NCBI RefSeq assembly: GCF_003437535.1
Contig: NZ_QSQT01000002.1
Location: forward strand, 62,001-126,000
Direction of reading: 5' to 3'
From: Phocaeicola plebeius
GTDB lineage: Bacteria > Bacteroidota > Bacteroidia > Bacteroidales > Bacteroidaceae
Length of the DNA stretch: 64,000 bases
Of the stretch, positions 19,378-28,899 are shown one piece after another. The translations under genes were made by a program, and so were the position numbers. The notes beneath the pieces were generated by a model. The model was given only the letters and a program-made list of their open reading frames with translations, was not told where the DNA came from and searched no databases. How positions within the stretch are numbered: position 1 is the stretch's first letter; each line of letters begins with the position of its first letter.

Positions 19378-19479
19378 CTTGTATATTCTCTGTTTCACAG
19401 TGCAGGATTTGTATCCCGCACTGTGAAATATGTATCCCACACTGTGGTTTTTATATTTCACACTGTGAAACAGAGAATT
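19378..19479. repeat. 21-bp tandem dyad array in the yicC-tsaB divergent gap
   Basis: Four units of exactly 21 bp start at 19396, 19417, 19438 and 19459. Each carries CACTGTG or its reverse, and two share GTATCCC immediately before the next unit. The outer arms form a perfect 18 bp inverted repeat (ATTCTCTGTTTCACAGTG at 19385-19402 and its complement at 19461-19478). A frame that runs through the array could code a 62-residue peptide, but the repetition makes coding unlikely. The rest of this 446 bp gap holds the two divergent promoters and AT-rich DNA in which I see nothing else. Confidence 0.8.
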
Positions 19480-19621
19480 TGTCAGGAACTTAAAAAGAAT
19501 TTTTTAGTGTCTTTTTTGTTTTCGTGGTTAGGTATATGAAAAATGCTTTGAAGTGAGAATCTTTCAGAACAGCTTCTTCACTTTCTGTCTCTTTTTTCAT
19601 GAGATAGTGAGAAGAAAAGTG

Positions 19622-19629
19622 TATATTTG
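19622..19629 (+). promoter_or_regulatory. Promoter -7 box for tsaB
   Basis: TATATTTG matches TAnnTTTG, 30 bp upstream of the chosen ATG. It decides the start: an in-frame TTG at 19627 lies inside the box and could not be transcribed. Confidence 0.65.
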
Positions 19630-19659
19630 CAGACTATAATAATTGTATCGAGTTTAATT

Positions 19660-20349
19660 ATGTCATGCATTTTACATATTGAAACATCTACGGAAGTTTG
19701 TTCTGTGGCTGTAAGCCAGGATGGAGCTTCCATTTTCTCAAAAGAAGATTTTAACGGCCCTTCGCATGCCACTGTATTGGGGGTATTTGTGGATGAAGCC
19801 TTGTCGTTCATTGATAACCATGCCATTCCGTTGGATGCGGTGGCAGTAAGCTGTGGTCCTGGTTCGTACACGGGGCTGCGTATTGGTGTGTCGATGGCGA
19901 AAGGTATCTGTTACGGGCGGAACATTCCGCTGATAGGATTGCCCACACTGGAGGTGATGTGTGTGCCGGTACTGCTTGCGCATGACCTGCCGGAAGATGC
20001 TTTGCTTTGTCCGATGATTGATGCCCGCCGTATGGAAGTATATGCGGCCGTGTATGACCGTGCTTTGAAGGTGCAGCGTGCCATTGGAGCAGATATTATT
20101 GACGAAAATTCGTATGCCGAATATTTGGAGAAACATCCGGTGTATTTCTTTGGTAACGGAGCAGCCAAGTGCAAGGAAAAACTTTCGCACCCCAACGCAC
20201 ACTTCATTGAGAATATTCATCCGGTAGCCAAATGGATGTTCCCGCTGGCCGAGAAAGCTATGGCAGTGGAAGATTTCAAGGATGTGGCCTATTTCGAGCC
20301 GTTCTATCTGAAGGAATTCGTGGCTTCCACTCCGAAGAAACTGCTGTAA
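19660..20349 (+). CDS. tsaB: tRNA threonylcarbamoyladenosine biosynthesis protein TsaB
   Basis: This 229-residue ASKHA-fold protein is the partner of TsaD and TsaE in making t6A37 on ANN-decoding tRNAs. It shows ILHIETSTEVCSVAVSQDG at the N-terminus, VSCGPGSYTGLRIGVSMAKG (the family signature) and CPMIDARRMEVYAAVYD. The ATG at 19660 follows a promoter and gives the usual N-terminus. It starts a long plus-strand run of core genes (DUF4290, murA, rimM, M23, dxr, rseP), the first of which begins 63 bp after its stop. Confidence 0.94.
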   Translation: MSCILHIETSTEVCSVAVSQDGASIFSKEDFNGPSHATVLGVFVDEALSFIDNHAIPLDAVAVSCGPGSYTGLRIGVSMAKGICYGRNIPLIGLPTLEVMCVPVLLAHDLPEDALLCPMIDARRMEVYAAVYDRALKVQRAIGADIIDENSYAEYLEKHPVYFFGNGAAKCKEKLSHPNAHFIENIHPVAKWMFPLAEKAMAVEDFKDVAYFEPFYLKEFVASTPKKLL

Positions 20350-20412
20350 GGGCGTATGGCCGGAGAGGGTGAGGCGTAAAAAGATTTGATTTGTAGAATA
20401 ACAGAATTTTAT

Positions 20413-21015
20413 ATGGAATATAATACCCAGCAACGAAAATTGCCACTTCCGGAGTATGGACGAAGTGTGCAGAACATGGTAGACCATGCATTGACCATCG
20501 AAGACCGTGAAGAGCGTCAGCGGTGTGCCAATACGATTGTAAACATAATGGGAGGCATGTTCCCGCAATTGCGCGACATGGAGGATTTCCGTCATAAGCT
20601 GTGGGATCATCTGGCCATTATGTCCGACTTCAAACTGGATATTGACTATCCGGTGGAAATTGTGAAGAAGGAAAGTTTGGAAGTGAAACCGGACAGAATT
20701 CCCTATTCTCCGAACGTCATTCGTTTCCGTCATTACGGACGGTTCATTCAGGACTTGATTAAGATAGCAGTAGACTATCCGGAAGGTGATGAGAAAAAAC
20801 AGCTGATAAAATATATCGCCAACCACATGAAGAAGGATTACATCAACTTCAACAAAGACGGGGTGGAAGACCAGAAAATCCTGGAGGATTTGTGCGAGCT
20901 GTCAGAAGGACGTATCAAGCTGACGACGGATGACTTGAAGCTGGTGGAACAGCGTTCGTTCGGTCCACGTCGCCGTCAGATGAACAATAACAATCAGCAG
21001 AAAAAGAAATATTAA
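20413..21015 (+). CDS. DUF4290 domain protein
   Basis: This 200-residue protein begins MEYNTQQRKLPLPEYGRSVQ, which I recognise as the conserved start of the DUF4290 family, widespread in Bacteroidota. The body is helical and charged (DREERQRCANTIVNIMGGMFPQL). The last 15 residues are a Gln/Asn/Lys-rich tail. No catalytic or membrane motif is visible, so it is probably cytoplasmic. The ATG at 20413 was chosen because the family signature starts there. It lies 15 bp before murA, suggesting a link to envelope or translation genes of this cluster; the function is unknown. Confidence 0.88.
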   Translation: MEYNTQQRKLPLPEYGRSVQNMVDHALTIEDREERQRCANTIVNIMGGMFPQLRDMEDFRHKLWDHLAIMSDFKLDIDYPVEIVKKESLEVKPDRIPYSPNVIRFRHYGRFIQDLIKIAVDYPEGDEKKQLIKYIANHMKKDYINFNKDGVEDQKILEDLCELSEGRIKLTTDDLKLVEQRSFGPRRRQMNNNNQQKKKY

Positions 21016-21030
21016 TCAAAATCGGATACT

Positions 21031-22338
21031 ATGGCTTCATTTGTAATCGAAGGAGGACACAAACTGCATGGCGAGATTGTGCCTCAGGGTGCTAAAAACG
21101 AAGTATTACAGGTACTTTGTGCCACATTGCTGACAGATGAGGAAGTGACTATTGAAAACATTCCGAACATTCTGGATGTGAACAACCTGATACAGTTGCT
21201 CCGTGACATGGGGATGAAGGTCTCTAAGTCGGGAAGTGATACCTACACTTTTCAGGCAGATAATCTGAATCTGGCTTACCTGGAGAGTGATGACTTCTTG
21301 AACCGTTGCTCTAAATTGCGTGGTTCGGTGATGCTGGTAGGCCCTTTGGTAGCTCGCTTCGGAAAGGCAATGATTCCGAAACCGGGTGGTGATAAAATCG
21401 GACGCCGCCGTCTGGATACGCACTTCCTGGGTATTCAGAAATTGGGTGCCTCGTTTGAATATGATGCCGTGAATGGTCGTTTTTGTATCAATGCCGAGAA
21501 GCTGAAAGGCGCTTATATGTTGCTGGATGAGGCTTCTGTGACCGGTACGGCCAATATTGTGATGGCTGCTGTATTGGCCGAAGGGGTGACAACGATTTAC
21601 AATGCAGCCTGTGAACCTTATTTGCAGCAGTTGTGCCGGATGCTGAATCGCATGGGAGCTAAGATTTCGGGTATCGCATCGAACTTGCTTACCATCGAAG
21701 GCGTATCCAGCTTGAAAGGTTGTTCGCATCGGGTGCTTCCAGATATGATTGAGGTCGGCAGTTTCATCGGAATGGCTGCCATGACGGGAAGTGAAATTAC
21801 CATCAAGGATGTATCCTACCAGAATCTGGGAATCATTCCCGACAGTTTCCGTCGTTTGGGTATCCGCCTGGAACAGCGGGGTGACGATATATTTGTGCCT
21901 GCGCAGGAACATTATCAGATAGAGTCGTTTATTGACGGCTCCATTATGACCATTGCCGATGCACCGTGGCCGGGATTGACTCCTGACCTGCTGAGTGTGA
22001 TGCTCGTTGTGGCTACTCAGGCCAAGGGCAGTGTGCTGATTCATCAGAAGATGTTTGAAAGCCGTCTGTTCTTTGTGGACAAATTGATTGACATGGGAGC
22101 ACAGATTATCTTATGCGACCCGCACCGTGCGGTGGTAATCGGTCATGACCGCAATTTCTGTCTGCGGGGCGGCAACATGACTTCGCCGGATATTCGTGCC
22201 GGTATTGCCTTGCTGATTGCAGCACTGGGAGCAGAAGGAAACAGCCGCATCCATAACATTGAGCAGATTGACCGAGGATACCAGCATATCGAACAGCGAT
22301 TGACTGCACTCGGTGCACGTATCACACGTATTGAATAA
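21031..22338 (+). CDS. murA: UDP-N-acetylglucosamine 1-carboxyvinyltransferase, with Asp at the usual Cys115 position
   Basis: This 435-residue enzyme transfers enolpyruvate from PEP to UDP-GlcNAc, the first committed step of peptidoglycan synthesis. It has Lys22 in GAKNEVLQ and the loop [16 protein letters not shown] followed by [16 protein letters not shown]. In most bacteria the loop reads PGGC; here the residue is Asp121. A Cys-to-Asp change at this site is known from Mycobacterium and Chlamydia MurA to give fosfomycin insensitivity while keeping activity. No second murA copy is in the window. It is followed 2 bp later by rimM. Confidence 0.95.
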   Translation: MASFVIEGGHKLHGEIVPQGAKNEVLQVLCATLLTDEEVTIENIPNILDVNNLIQLLRDMGMKVSKSGSDTYTFQADNLNLAYLESDDFLNRCSKLRGSVMLVGPLVARFGKAMIPKPGGDKIGRRRLDTHFLGIQKLGASFEYDAVNGRFCINAEKLKGAYMLLDEASVTGTANIVMAAVLAEGVTTIYNAACEPYLQQLCRMLNRMGAKISGIASNLLTIEGVSSLKGCSHRVLPDMIEVGSFIGMAAMTGSEITIKDVSYQNLGIIPDSFRRLGIRLEQRGDDIFVPAQEHYQIESFIDGSIMTIADAPWPGLTPDLLSVMLVVATQAKGSVLIHQKMFESRLFFVDKLIDMGAQIILCDPHRAVVIGHDRNFCLRGGNMTSPDIRAGIALLIAALGAEGNSRIHNIEQIDRGYQHIEQRLTALGARITRIE

Positions 22339-22340
22339 AT

Positions 22341-22853
22341 ATGATTAGAAAAGAAGAAGTATTTAAAATAGGAATCATCAACAAGCCCCACGGAGTGAAG
22401 GGTGAGGTGTCGTTTACGTTTACCGATGATATTTTCGACCGGGTGGACTGCGACTACCTGATTCTGTTGCTCGACGGGATTCTGGTTCCGTTCTTTATAG
22501 AGGAATATCGCTTCCGCTCCGACAATGCGGCGCTGGTGAAATTCGAAGGGATAGACACGGCCGAAAAGGCACGTGGTTTTACCAATGTGGAAGTGTATTT
22601 CCCGAAGAAGTATATGGAAGAACAGGATGAAATCACTTCCTGGAATTTCTTTGTCGGGTTCAAGGTGCACGATGTGCATCATGGCGACTTGGGTGAAGTG
22701 GTAGATGTGGATGATGCGACGATGAATGTGCTGTTTGTCATTGAGAAGGAGGGGGAAGAACTGCTGCTTCCTGCTCACGAAGAATTTATACTGGATATTG
22801 ACAAGGTACAGAAAGTGTTGACGGTGGATATTCCCGAGGGATTGTTGGATTAA
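22341..22853 (+). CDS. rimM: Ribosome maturation factor RimM
   Basis: This 170-residue protein helps assemble the 30S subunit head by binding S19. It shows [18 protein letters not shown] at the N-terminus (the GxIxxxHGxxGE block), a RimM barrel, and a C-terminal PRC-barrel ([36 protein letters not shown]). Its start overlaps closely with the murA end (2 bp gap), so the two are co-translated from one message. Length is typical. Confidence 0.94.
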   Translation: MIRKEEVFKIGIINKPHGVKGEVSFTFTDDIFDRVDCDYLILLLDGILVPFFIEEYRFRSDNAALVKFEGIDTAEKARGFTNVEVYFPKKYMEEQDEITSWNFFVGFKVHDVHHGDLGEVVDVDDATMNVLFVIEKEGEELLLPAHEEFILDIDKVQKVLTVDIPEGLLD

Positions 22854-22867
22854 AAACCAGATTAGGT

Positions 22868-23725
22868 ATGAAAAAGAAAGGTCGTAAAGCATTCTGGCGG
22901 AACATTAAGTTTAAGTATAAGCTGACCGTCATTAATGAGAATACACTGGAAGAGGTAATTGGCATTCATGTGTCGAAACTGAATGGTTTTTCGGTGTTGC
23001 TGGCTGCTTGTACGGTAATCTTTCTTTTGGCTGCCATCATTATTGTGTTTACTCCTTTACGGAACTACTTGCCGGGATATATGAACAGTGAGGTGCGTTC
23101 GCAGGTGGTGACCAATGCATTGAAAGCCGATTCGTTGGTTGAGGCATTGGAACGCCAGAACCGCTATATCATGAATATTCAGGATATTTTCAGCGGGAAG
23201 GTGAATGTGGATACGGTGCAGTCGATTGACTCGCTGACTACCATCCGTACGGAGGAATTGATGAACCGTTCCAAGGAGGAAGATGATTTTCGCCGGAAGT
23301 ACGAAGAACGGGAACGGGCGGCAGCAATGGCGGGAACGGATGAGCATACATTGCCGGACTTGTTGTTTTTCCGTCCTACTCGTGGAATGGTGGTGAAGGA
23401 CTTTGCGCCTTCGCGTCATCATTATGGAGTGGATATGGCAGCCTCTGTCGATGAGAGTGTACTGGCGGCTCTGGATGGTACGGTAATGCTGGTGGTGCAG
23501 ACTGCCGACAGCGGGGTACTCATTCAGATTCAGCATGAACAGAATTTTATATCCGTATATAAACATTGTGGCCCTTCCCGGAAAAAAGAAGGTGACCAGG
23601 TGAAAGGGGGAGAAGTAATCGCATTGGCCGGAACATCGGACGAGGGCAAGCATGTGTCGCATGTGCATTTCGAACTGTGGCATGATGGCACCCCGATTGA
23701 CCCGGCGAAATATGTTGTATTTTAA
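22868..23725 (+). CDS. M23 family peptidoglycan endopeptidase, membrane anchored
   Basis: This 285-residue protein has a basic N-terminus, one membrane helix (about residues 41-62), a periplasmic coiled region (about 75-150) and a C-terminal LytM/M23 domain. The Zn ligands are visible: His185 and Asp189 in HYGVD (HxxxD), and His265/His267 in HVHFE (HxH). This fits a DD-endopeptidase or an EnvC-like activator, but all ligands are present so it is probably active. It lies between rimM (14 bp) and dxr (4 bp) in the core operon. Confidence 0.9.
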   Translation: MKKKGRKAFWRNIKFKYKLTVINENTLEEVIGIHVSKLNGFSVLLAACTVIFLLAAIIIVFTPLRNYLPGYMNSEVRSQVVTNALKADSLVEALERQNRYIMNIQDIFSGKVNVDTVQSIDSLTTIRTEELMNRSKEEDDFRRKYEERERAAAMAGTDEHTLPDLLFFRPTRGMVVKDFAPSRHHYGVDMAASVDESVLAALDGTVMLVVQTADSGVLIQIQHEQNFISVYKHCGPSRKKEGDQVKGGEVIALAGTSDEGKHVSHVHFELWHDGTPIDPAKYVVF

Positions 23726-23729
23726 GCTT

Positions 23730-24887
23730 ATGAAGAAACAGATTGCCATATTAGGTTCTACCGGATCAATCGGTACTCAGGCTCTTCAGGTAATAGAGGA
23801 GCATCCTGATTTGTATGAGGTATATGCCCTTACAGCGAACAATAAAGTGGATTTGCTGGCCGAACAGGCTCGTAAGTTCCAACCGGAAGTGGTGGTTATA
23901 GCCAACGAGGATAAGTATGGAATTTTGAAGGAAGCACTGGCTGATTTGCCGATTAAGGTGTATGCCGGAGCTGAAGCGTTGTGTCAGGTGGTAGAGGCAC
24001 AGCCTATTGACATTGTACTGACCGCGATGGTGGGCTATGCCGGTCTGAAGCCGACCATCAATGCCATAAAAGCTCGAAAAACCATTGCACTGGCCAATAA
24101 GGAAACGTTAGTGGTGGCTGGTGAACTGATTACTGCGCTGGCCAGCCAGTATCAGACACCGATTTTACCGGTAGATTCTGAGCATTCGGCTATTTTCCAG
24201 TGTCTGGAAATGAACAACCCTGTGCATAAGGTGATTCTGACAGCATCGGGAGGTCCTTTCCGTACCTTTACCATGGAACAGCTTCAAACGGTGACTAAGG
24301 AGCAGGCATTGAAACATCCCAACTGGTCGATGGGAGCGAAGATTACCATCGATTCTGCTTCCATGATGAACAAGGGGTTTGAGGTGATGGAAGCTAAATG
24401 GCTGTTTGGAGTTACTCCGGAACAGATTGAAGTGGTGGTGCATCCGCAGTCGGTCATTCACTCTATGGTGGAGTTCGAAGACGGAGCAGTAAAGGCTCAG
24501 TTGGGCGTACCCGATATGCGTCTGCCTATTCAGTATGCTTTTTCTTATCCGAAACGGGAATCGCTTTCGGGCGAGCGGCTGGATTTTGCTAAGTACCACA
24601 CCTTGACGTTCGAAAAGCCGGATACGACACGCTTCCGTAACTTGGCTCTGGCCTATGAAGCCCTGCATCAGGGAGGAAACATGCCTTGTATTGTCAATGC
24701 GGCGAATGAAGTCGTGGTGGCTGCGTTCTTGAAAGACCAGATTTCTTTCTTGGGAATGAGTGAGGTGATTGAAAAATCTATGGCGAAGGTTCCTTTTATA
24801 AAGACACCTACTTACGGAGATTATGTATCGACCGATGCGGAAACCCGTCGTATTGCGGCAGAACTGGTGATTAATGGAATGAAATAA
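23730..24887 (+). CDS. dxr: 1-deoxy-D-xylulose 5-phosphate reductoisomerase
   Basis: This 385-residue enzyme converts DXP to MEP with NADPH, the committed step of the non-mevalonate isoprenoid pathway. It has the Rossmann motif AILGSTGSIGTQAL at the N-terminus, ALANKETLVVAG, the metal site LPVDSEHSAIFQCL, and TIDSASMMNKGFEVMEAKWLF. The ATG at 23730 gives a normal N-terminus; an in-frame extension into the M23 gene was rejected. It feeds menaquinone and undecaprenyl precursors, consistent with nearby menA and murA. Confidence 0.96.
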   Translation: MKKQIAILGSTGSIGTQALQVIEEHPDLYEVYALTANNKVDLLAEQARKFQPEVVVIANEDKYGILKEALADLPIKVYAGAEALCQVVEAQPIDIVLTAMVGYAGLKPTINAIKARKTIALANKETLVVAGELITALASQYQTPILPVDSEHSAIFQCLEMNNPVHKVILTASGGPFRTFTMEQLQTVTKEQALKHPNWSMGAKITIDSASMMNKGFEVMEAKWLFGVTPEQIEVVVHPQSVIHSMVEFEDGAVKAQLGVPDMRLPIQYAFSYPKRESLSGERLDFAKYHTLTFEKPDTTRFRNLALAYEALHQGGNMPCIVNAANEVVVAAFLKDQISFLGMSEVIEKSMAKVPFIKTPTYGDYVSTDAETRRIAAELVINGMK

Positions 24888-24926
24888 ACAATGTCTAATT
24901 ATAAAAAAGTAAGAAGTTAAGTAGAA

Positions 24927-26267
24927 ATGGAAACATTTTTGATTCGTGCCCTTCAGTTGATTCTCAGCTTGTCGCTGTTGGTCATCATTCACGAAGGAGG
25001 ACATTTTTTCTTCGCTCGTCTGTTTAAGATTCGCGTAGAAAAGTTTTATATATTTTTCGACCCTTGGTTTTCGCTGTTCAAGTATAAACCCAAGAACAGT
25101 GATACGGAATATGGAGTAGGCTGGTTGCCCTTGGGAGGATACTGCAAAATCTCGGGAATGATTGATGAATCAATGGATACCGAGCAGATGAAACAGCCGG
25201 CTCAGCCGTGGGAGTTCCGTTCCAAACCGGCGTGGCAGCGTCTGCTGGTGATGGTAGGAGGCGTCTTGATGAATTTCCTGTTAGCGTTGTTCATCTATTC
25301 CATGATTCTCTTTACATGGGGCGACCGTTATACGGCCTTAAGCGACATGACGATGGGTATGAAGTTCAATGAACATGCGCAGGAAATCGGTTTCCGTGAC
25401 GGCGATATTCTAAAGAGTGCCGATGGCAAGGAACTGACTCGCTTCAATATGGATATGATTCGTAGCATCGTAGAAGCTCGTGAGGTGACTGTCTTGCGTC
25501 AGGGAGAAGAGAAAAAGATTTTGCTGCCTGAGTTAAGCTTGTTGGATGTGGCAAAAGAAGACCCAATGTTTGTGGATGTGTTCTATCCGAATGTGGTCGA
25601 TTCTGTACTTCCGGACGGTGGATTCGCGAAAGTGGGTATTCAGAAAGGAGACTCTTTGGTTGCATTTAATGGCAAAGAGATGACTTCATGGAATGAATTT
25701 CTGGACAACATGGCTGAGTTGAAGGCAAAGGCTGAGTTGGATAAGAAGACTTCGGCTGCCTTTACGCTGGTTTACTCACGTGCAGGAGTGCGTGATACCG
25801 TAGATGTGCAGACGGATGATAAATTCAAGGTTGCCGTAATAGGTGGACTGGTGGACTATAAGCAACGTACGTTGAGCTATGGCTTCTTTGAATCTTTCCC
25901 GGCAGGAGTAGCTTTGGGCGTCAATACGTTGAAAGGCTATGTGAATGACATGAAATATGTGTTTACCAAGGAAGGAGCCAAGAGTGTGGGCGGATTTGCG
26001 ACTATTGGAAGTATCTTCCCGAAAGTCTGGGACTGGCAGCGTTTCTGGGAGATGACTGCATTCTTGTCTATCATTCTGGCCTTCATGAATATCTTGCCGA
26101 TACCGGCACTCGACGGAGGACATGTGTTGTTCTTGCTTTATGAGATTATTGCTCGTCGCAAGCCAAGTGACAAGTTCCTGGAATATGCGCAGATGGTAGG
26201 TATGTTCCTGCTGTTCGGTTTGCTTATCTGGGCAAACTTTAATGATGTACTGAGGTTCTTGTTCTGA
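24927..26267 (+). CDS. rseP: RIP metalloprotease, site-2 protease
   Basis: This 446-residue polytopic membrane protease cleaves membrane-embedded substrates such as anti-sigma factors. The Zn-binding HExxH is HEGGH (His22-Glu23, His26) in the first helix. The third ligand region is NILPIPALDGGHVLF near the C-terminus. Two periplasmic PDZ-like domains lie between (IGFRDGDILKSADG and VGIQKGDSLVAFNG). In Bacteroidota the substrate is not settled. It starts 39 bp after dxr and ends the core operon at a strong terminator. Confidence 0.93.
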   Translation: METFLIRALQLILSLSLLVIIHEGGHFFFARLFKIRVEKFYIFFDPWFSLFKYKPKNSDTEYGVGWLPLGGYCKISGMIDESMDTEQMKQPAQPWEFRSKPAWQRLLVMVGGVLMNFLLALFIYSMILFTWGDRYTALSDMTMGMKFNEHAQEIGFRDGDILKSADGKELTRFNMDMIRSIVEAREVTVLRQGEEKKILLPELSLLDVAKEDPMFVDVFYPNVVDSVLPDGGFAKVGIQKGDSLVAFNGKEMTSWNEFLDNMAELKAKAELDKKTSAAFTLVYSRAGVRDTVDVQTDDKFKVAVIGGLVDYKQRTLSYGFFESFPAGVALGVNTLKGYVNDMKYVFTKEGAKSVGGFATIGSIFPKVWDWQRFWEMTAFLSIILAFMNILPIPALDGGHVLFLLYEIIARRKPSDKFLEYAQMVGMFLLFGLLIWANFNDVLRFLF

Positions 26268-26290
26268 TGAATTTATAGAAAGTATAGTAT

Positions 26291-26348
26291 AAACAGACAC
26301 AAGGAGATACGAAGCGGGATTGTCGGCTTTGTCTCCTTGTGTCTGTTT
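26291..26348 (+). terminator. Intrinsic terminator after rseP
   Basis: A perfect 17 bp stem (26291-26307 with 26332-26348) encloses a 24-base loop and is followed by TGTTTA. It closes the tsaB-rseP operon. Confidence 0.8.
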
Positions 26349-26375
26349 TGTTTAATCGATAAATAAAAAGAAAAT

Positions 26376-28772
26376 ATGATGAAAAAAATCCTATTGGCTG
26401 TAGTGCTGTGTGGTGGTCTCGGATTGACGTCTGTTTCTGCCCAGCAGGCGGAAGAACGTCTGCCAGGCTACTTGCAGGCCGAGAAATTTACCAAAAGTAA
26501 GCTGGACAAAATGTTGTTTTCTACCACCGTGGACCCACATTGGTTTCAACAGGGAAACAATTTCTGGTTTGAGTATAAAACCAGTGAAGGAAAGTTCTGG
26601 TATGTGGTGAATCCGTCAGCTAAGCGTAAAGAATTATTGTTCGACCGTGAACAGATAGCCTCACAGCTCACCGAAATTGTACAGGACCCTTTTGAAGCAC
26701 GTCAGTTACCTATTGCAGAATTGAAGGCGGGAGAAGACGGACGTACCTTTACATTTAAAGTCGTTTCAAAGGCTGATTCCACGTTTTATTTCTCGTACGA
26801 CTATCCGTCTCGTAAGCTGACACACCTGAAAGACAAAAAGATGGAACTGGATAAGCCGGATTGGGCTTCTGTATCGCCCGATGGCCAGCGTGTTATTTAT
26901 GCCAAGGATTGCGATTTGTACTATATGAGCATCGCTGATTACCAGAAGGCTCGTAAGGATGAGAAAGATAGTACGATTGTGGAGGTCCGTCTGACAACGG
27001 ATGGTACACCGGATTTTGGGTATGGTATTCCATACAGTACCTTGAACACAGATACGCTGTGCAATGGAAAACGTCGGGAAGTGTGGGGATACTGGTCGCC
27101 GGACTCCAAATATTTTGCTACGATTATTGCGGACCAGCGGAATGTGAAACCGTTGTGGGTGATAAACTCCATTGCAGAGCCACGTCCTACTCTGGAAACT
27201 TATAAATATGAGATGCCGGGAGAGACAGGTATGCCGGAATATCATCTGTATTTGTTCGATGTGCAGGCAGGTACACGGAAAGAAATCAAGACAGCGGCGT
27301 GGAAGAATCAGTCGATTGACTTGGAAGGTAAACCCTTTGAACAGAAACAGCGCGATATGGAACTGATTCCAAGAATCTGGCAAGGGGATAACAACCGTTT
27401 CTTCCTGACACGCAGCAGTCGTGACCTACATCGTATTGATGTATGTACTTATACATTGGGTGCTGATTCTATTGTACCTATAGTAAAGGAAAGAATGAAC
27501 ACCTACCAGGAAACACGTCCTATTCATGTGCTGAAGGGAGGAAAAGAGTTTATTCAGTGGAGCGAACGTGACGGATGGGCACACCTTTACTTATATGATG
27601 ATAAAGGAAACTTGAAAAATCGTATCACAGAAGGTCCCTGGCATGTGGAACGTGTGGTAAAAGTAGATGAGGCTACACGGACAGTCTATTTTGTGGCCAA
27701 TGGCCGGGAAGCAGGTGAAAATCCCTATTACGAGCATTTTTATAAAGTAAATGTGGATGGGAGCGGTCTGAAACAGCTTACGCATGGTGAATTCTTCCAT
27801 GATGTAGAGCTGGATGACGATGCCCGTTTCTTTGTCGATAATTATTCACGTGCCAATACCGTTCCTTGTGCTGACCTGTTGGACAATAACGGGAAAAAGG
27901 TGATGACCATACAGGAAAGTGATTTTTCTTCTCTGAAAGCTGCCGGTTACAAATTCCCAGAACCTTTCAAGGTGAAAGCCGCCGATGGGGTGACTGATTT
28001 GTATGGAGTGATGTACAAACCTTTTGACTTTGATTCTACCAAGGTATATCCCATTATTGATTATGTGTATCCGGGACCTCAGGTAGAGGCAGTGGATTAT
28101 CCGTTCCGACGCATGAGTGTCCGGACAGACCGTCTGGCACAAGCCGGATTTATCGTGATTACGGTGGGGCAGCGAGGTGGCCACCCCAGCCGTTCCAAAT
28201 GGTACCATAATTACGGATATGGAAATATGCGGGACTATCCGTTGGCCGACCATAAGGCAGCAGTAGAGCAGCTTGCCGACCGTTATGCTTTTATTGATAT
28301 TACGCGTGTGGGAATCCACGGACACTCGGGAGGTGGCTTTATGTCGACAGCAGCAATCTGCCAGTATCCTGATTTCTACAAGGCTGCAGTTTCTTGTGCC
28401 GGTAATCATGATAACCGTATCTACAACCGCTGGTGGAGTGAAACACACCATGGGGTAAAAGAAGAAGTTTCAGAAAAGGGAGACACTACTTTTGCCTATA
28501 AGATTGCCACCAATCCAGAGATTGTAAAGCAGTTGAAAGGACATTTGATGTTGGTACATGGAGATATAGACAACAACGTGCATCCGGGAAATACCATTCG
28601 CGTGGTTAATGCACTGATTCGCGCCAACAAGCGTTTTGATATGCTGACATTGCCAGGACAGCGTCATGGTTTCGGCGATATGGATGAATATTTCTATTGG
28701 AGAATGGTTGATTTCTTCTCAGAACATTTGAAAGGGAAGAAAGAATCATCAGTAGATATTCCTCAGCGATAA
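26376..28772 (+). CDS. S9 family prolyl oligopeptidase / dipeptidyl peptidase IV-like
   Basis: This 798-residue protein has a signal peptide (to about VSAQQ) and is exported. The N-terminal two thirds form a DPPIV-type beta-propeller (PDWASVSPDGQRVIYAKD, VWGYWSPDSKYFATI). The C-terminal alpha/beta hydrolase holds the triad: Ser in GIHGHSGGGF, Asp in VHGDIDNNVHPGN and His in PGQRHGFGDMD. Such enzymes release N-terminal dipeptides with Pro or Ala at position two. Two ATG codons abut at 26376 and 26379; either could be used. The gene stands alone between two terminators. Confidence 0.9.
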   Translation: MMKKILLAVVLCGGLGLTSVSAQQAEERLPGYLQAEKFTKSKLDKMLFSTTVDPHWFQQGNNFWFEYKTSEGKFWYVVNPSAKRKELLFDREQIASQLTEIVQDPFEARQLPIAELKAGEDGRTFTFKVVSKADSTFYFSYDYPSRKLTHLKDKKMELDKPDWASVSPDGQRVIYAKDCDLYYMSIADYQKARKDEKDSTIVEVRLTTDGTPDFGYGIPYSTLNTDTLCNGKRREVWGYWSPDSKYFATIIADQRNVKPLWVINSIAEPRPTLETYKYEMPGETGMPEYHLYLFDVQAGTRKEIKTAAWKNQSIDLEGKPFEQKQRDMELIPRIWQGDNNRFFLTRSSRDLHRIDVCTYTLGADSIVPIVKERMNTYQETRPIHVLKGGKEFIQWSERDGWAHLYLYDDKGNLKNRITEGPWHVERVVKVDEATRTVYFVANGREAGENPYYEHFYKVNVDGSGLKQLTHGEFFHDVELDDDARFFVDNYSRANTVPCADLLDNNGKKVMTIQESDFSSLKAAGYKFPEPFKVKAADGVTDLYGVMYKPFDFDSTKVYPIIDYVYPGPQVEAVDYPFRRMSVRTDRLAQAGFIVITVGQRGGHPSRSKWYHNYGYGNMRDYPLADHKAAVEQLADRYAFIDITRVGIHGHSGGGFMSTAAICQYPDFYKAAVSCAGNHDNRIYNRWWSETHHGVKEEVSEKGDTTFAYKIATNPEIVKQLKGHLMLVHGDIDNNVHPGNTIRVVNALIRANKRFDMLTLPGQRHGFGDMDEYFYWRMVDFFSEHLKGKKESSVDIPQR

Positions 28773-28869
28773 GATAACCTTACATATTGATAGCGGCGGG
28801 ATGGTGTAGGCTGTTCCGCCGTAATTGTATCTGGTCAGTTACAAATGATTAGAGGTTACGTACGGATAC

Positions 28870-28899
28870 AAAAAAAGCGAGAGTTTGCTGAACCTCCGC
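28870..28899 (-). terminator. Intrinsic terminator of the AG-rich RNA
   Basis: On the minus strand GCGGAGGTT pairs with AACTCTCGC (one mismatch, two G-U pairs, short loop) and runs into seven T residues. Confidence 0.7.

Noticed and set aside
19351..19539. A 62-codon plus-strand frame through the 21-bp array
   Set aside because: Its repeated VSHTV/FHTV segments simply mirror the DNA repeat; no ribosome-binding or homology support.
19738..20826. A 362-codon minus-strand open frame across tsaB and the DUF4290 gene
   Set aside because: It spans two convincing plus-strand genes and reads as His/Arg-rich shadow sequence.
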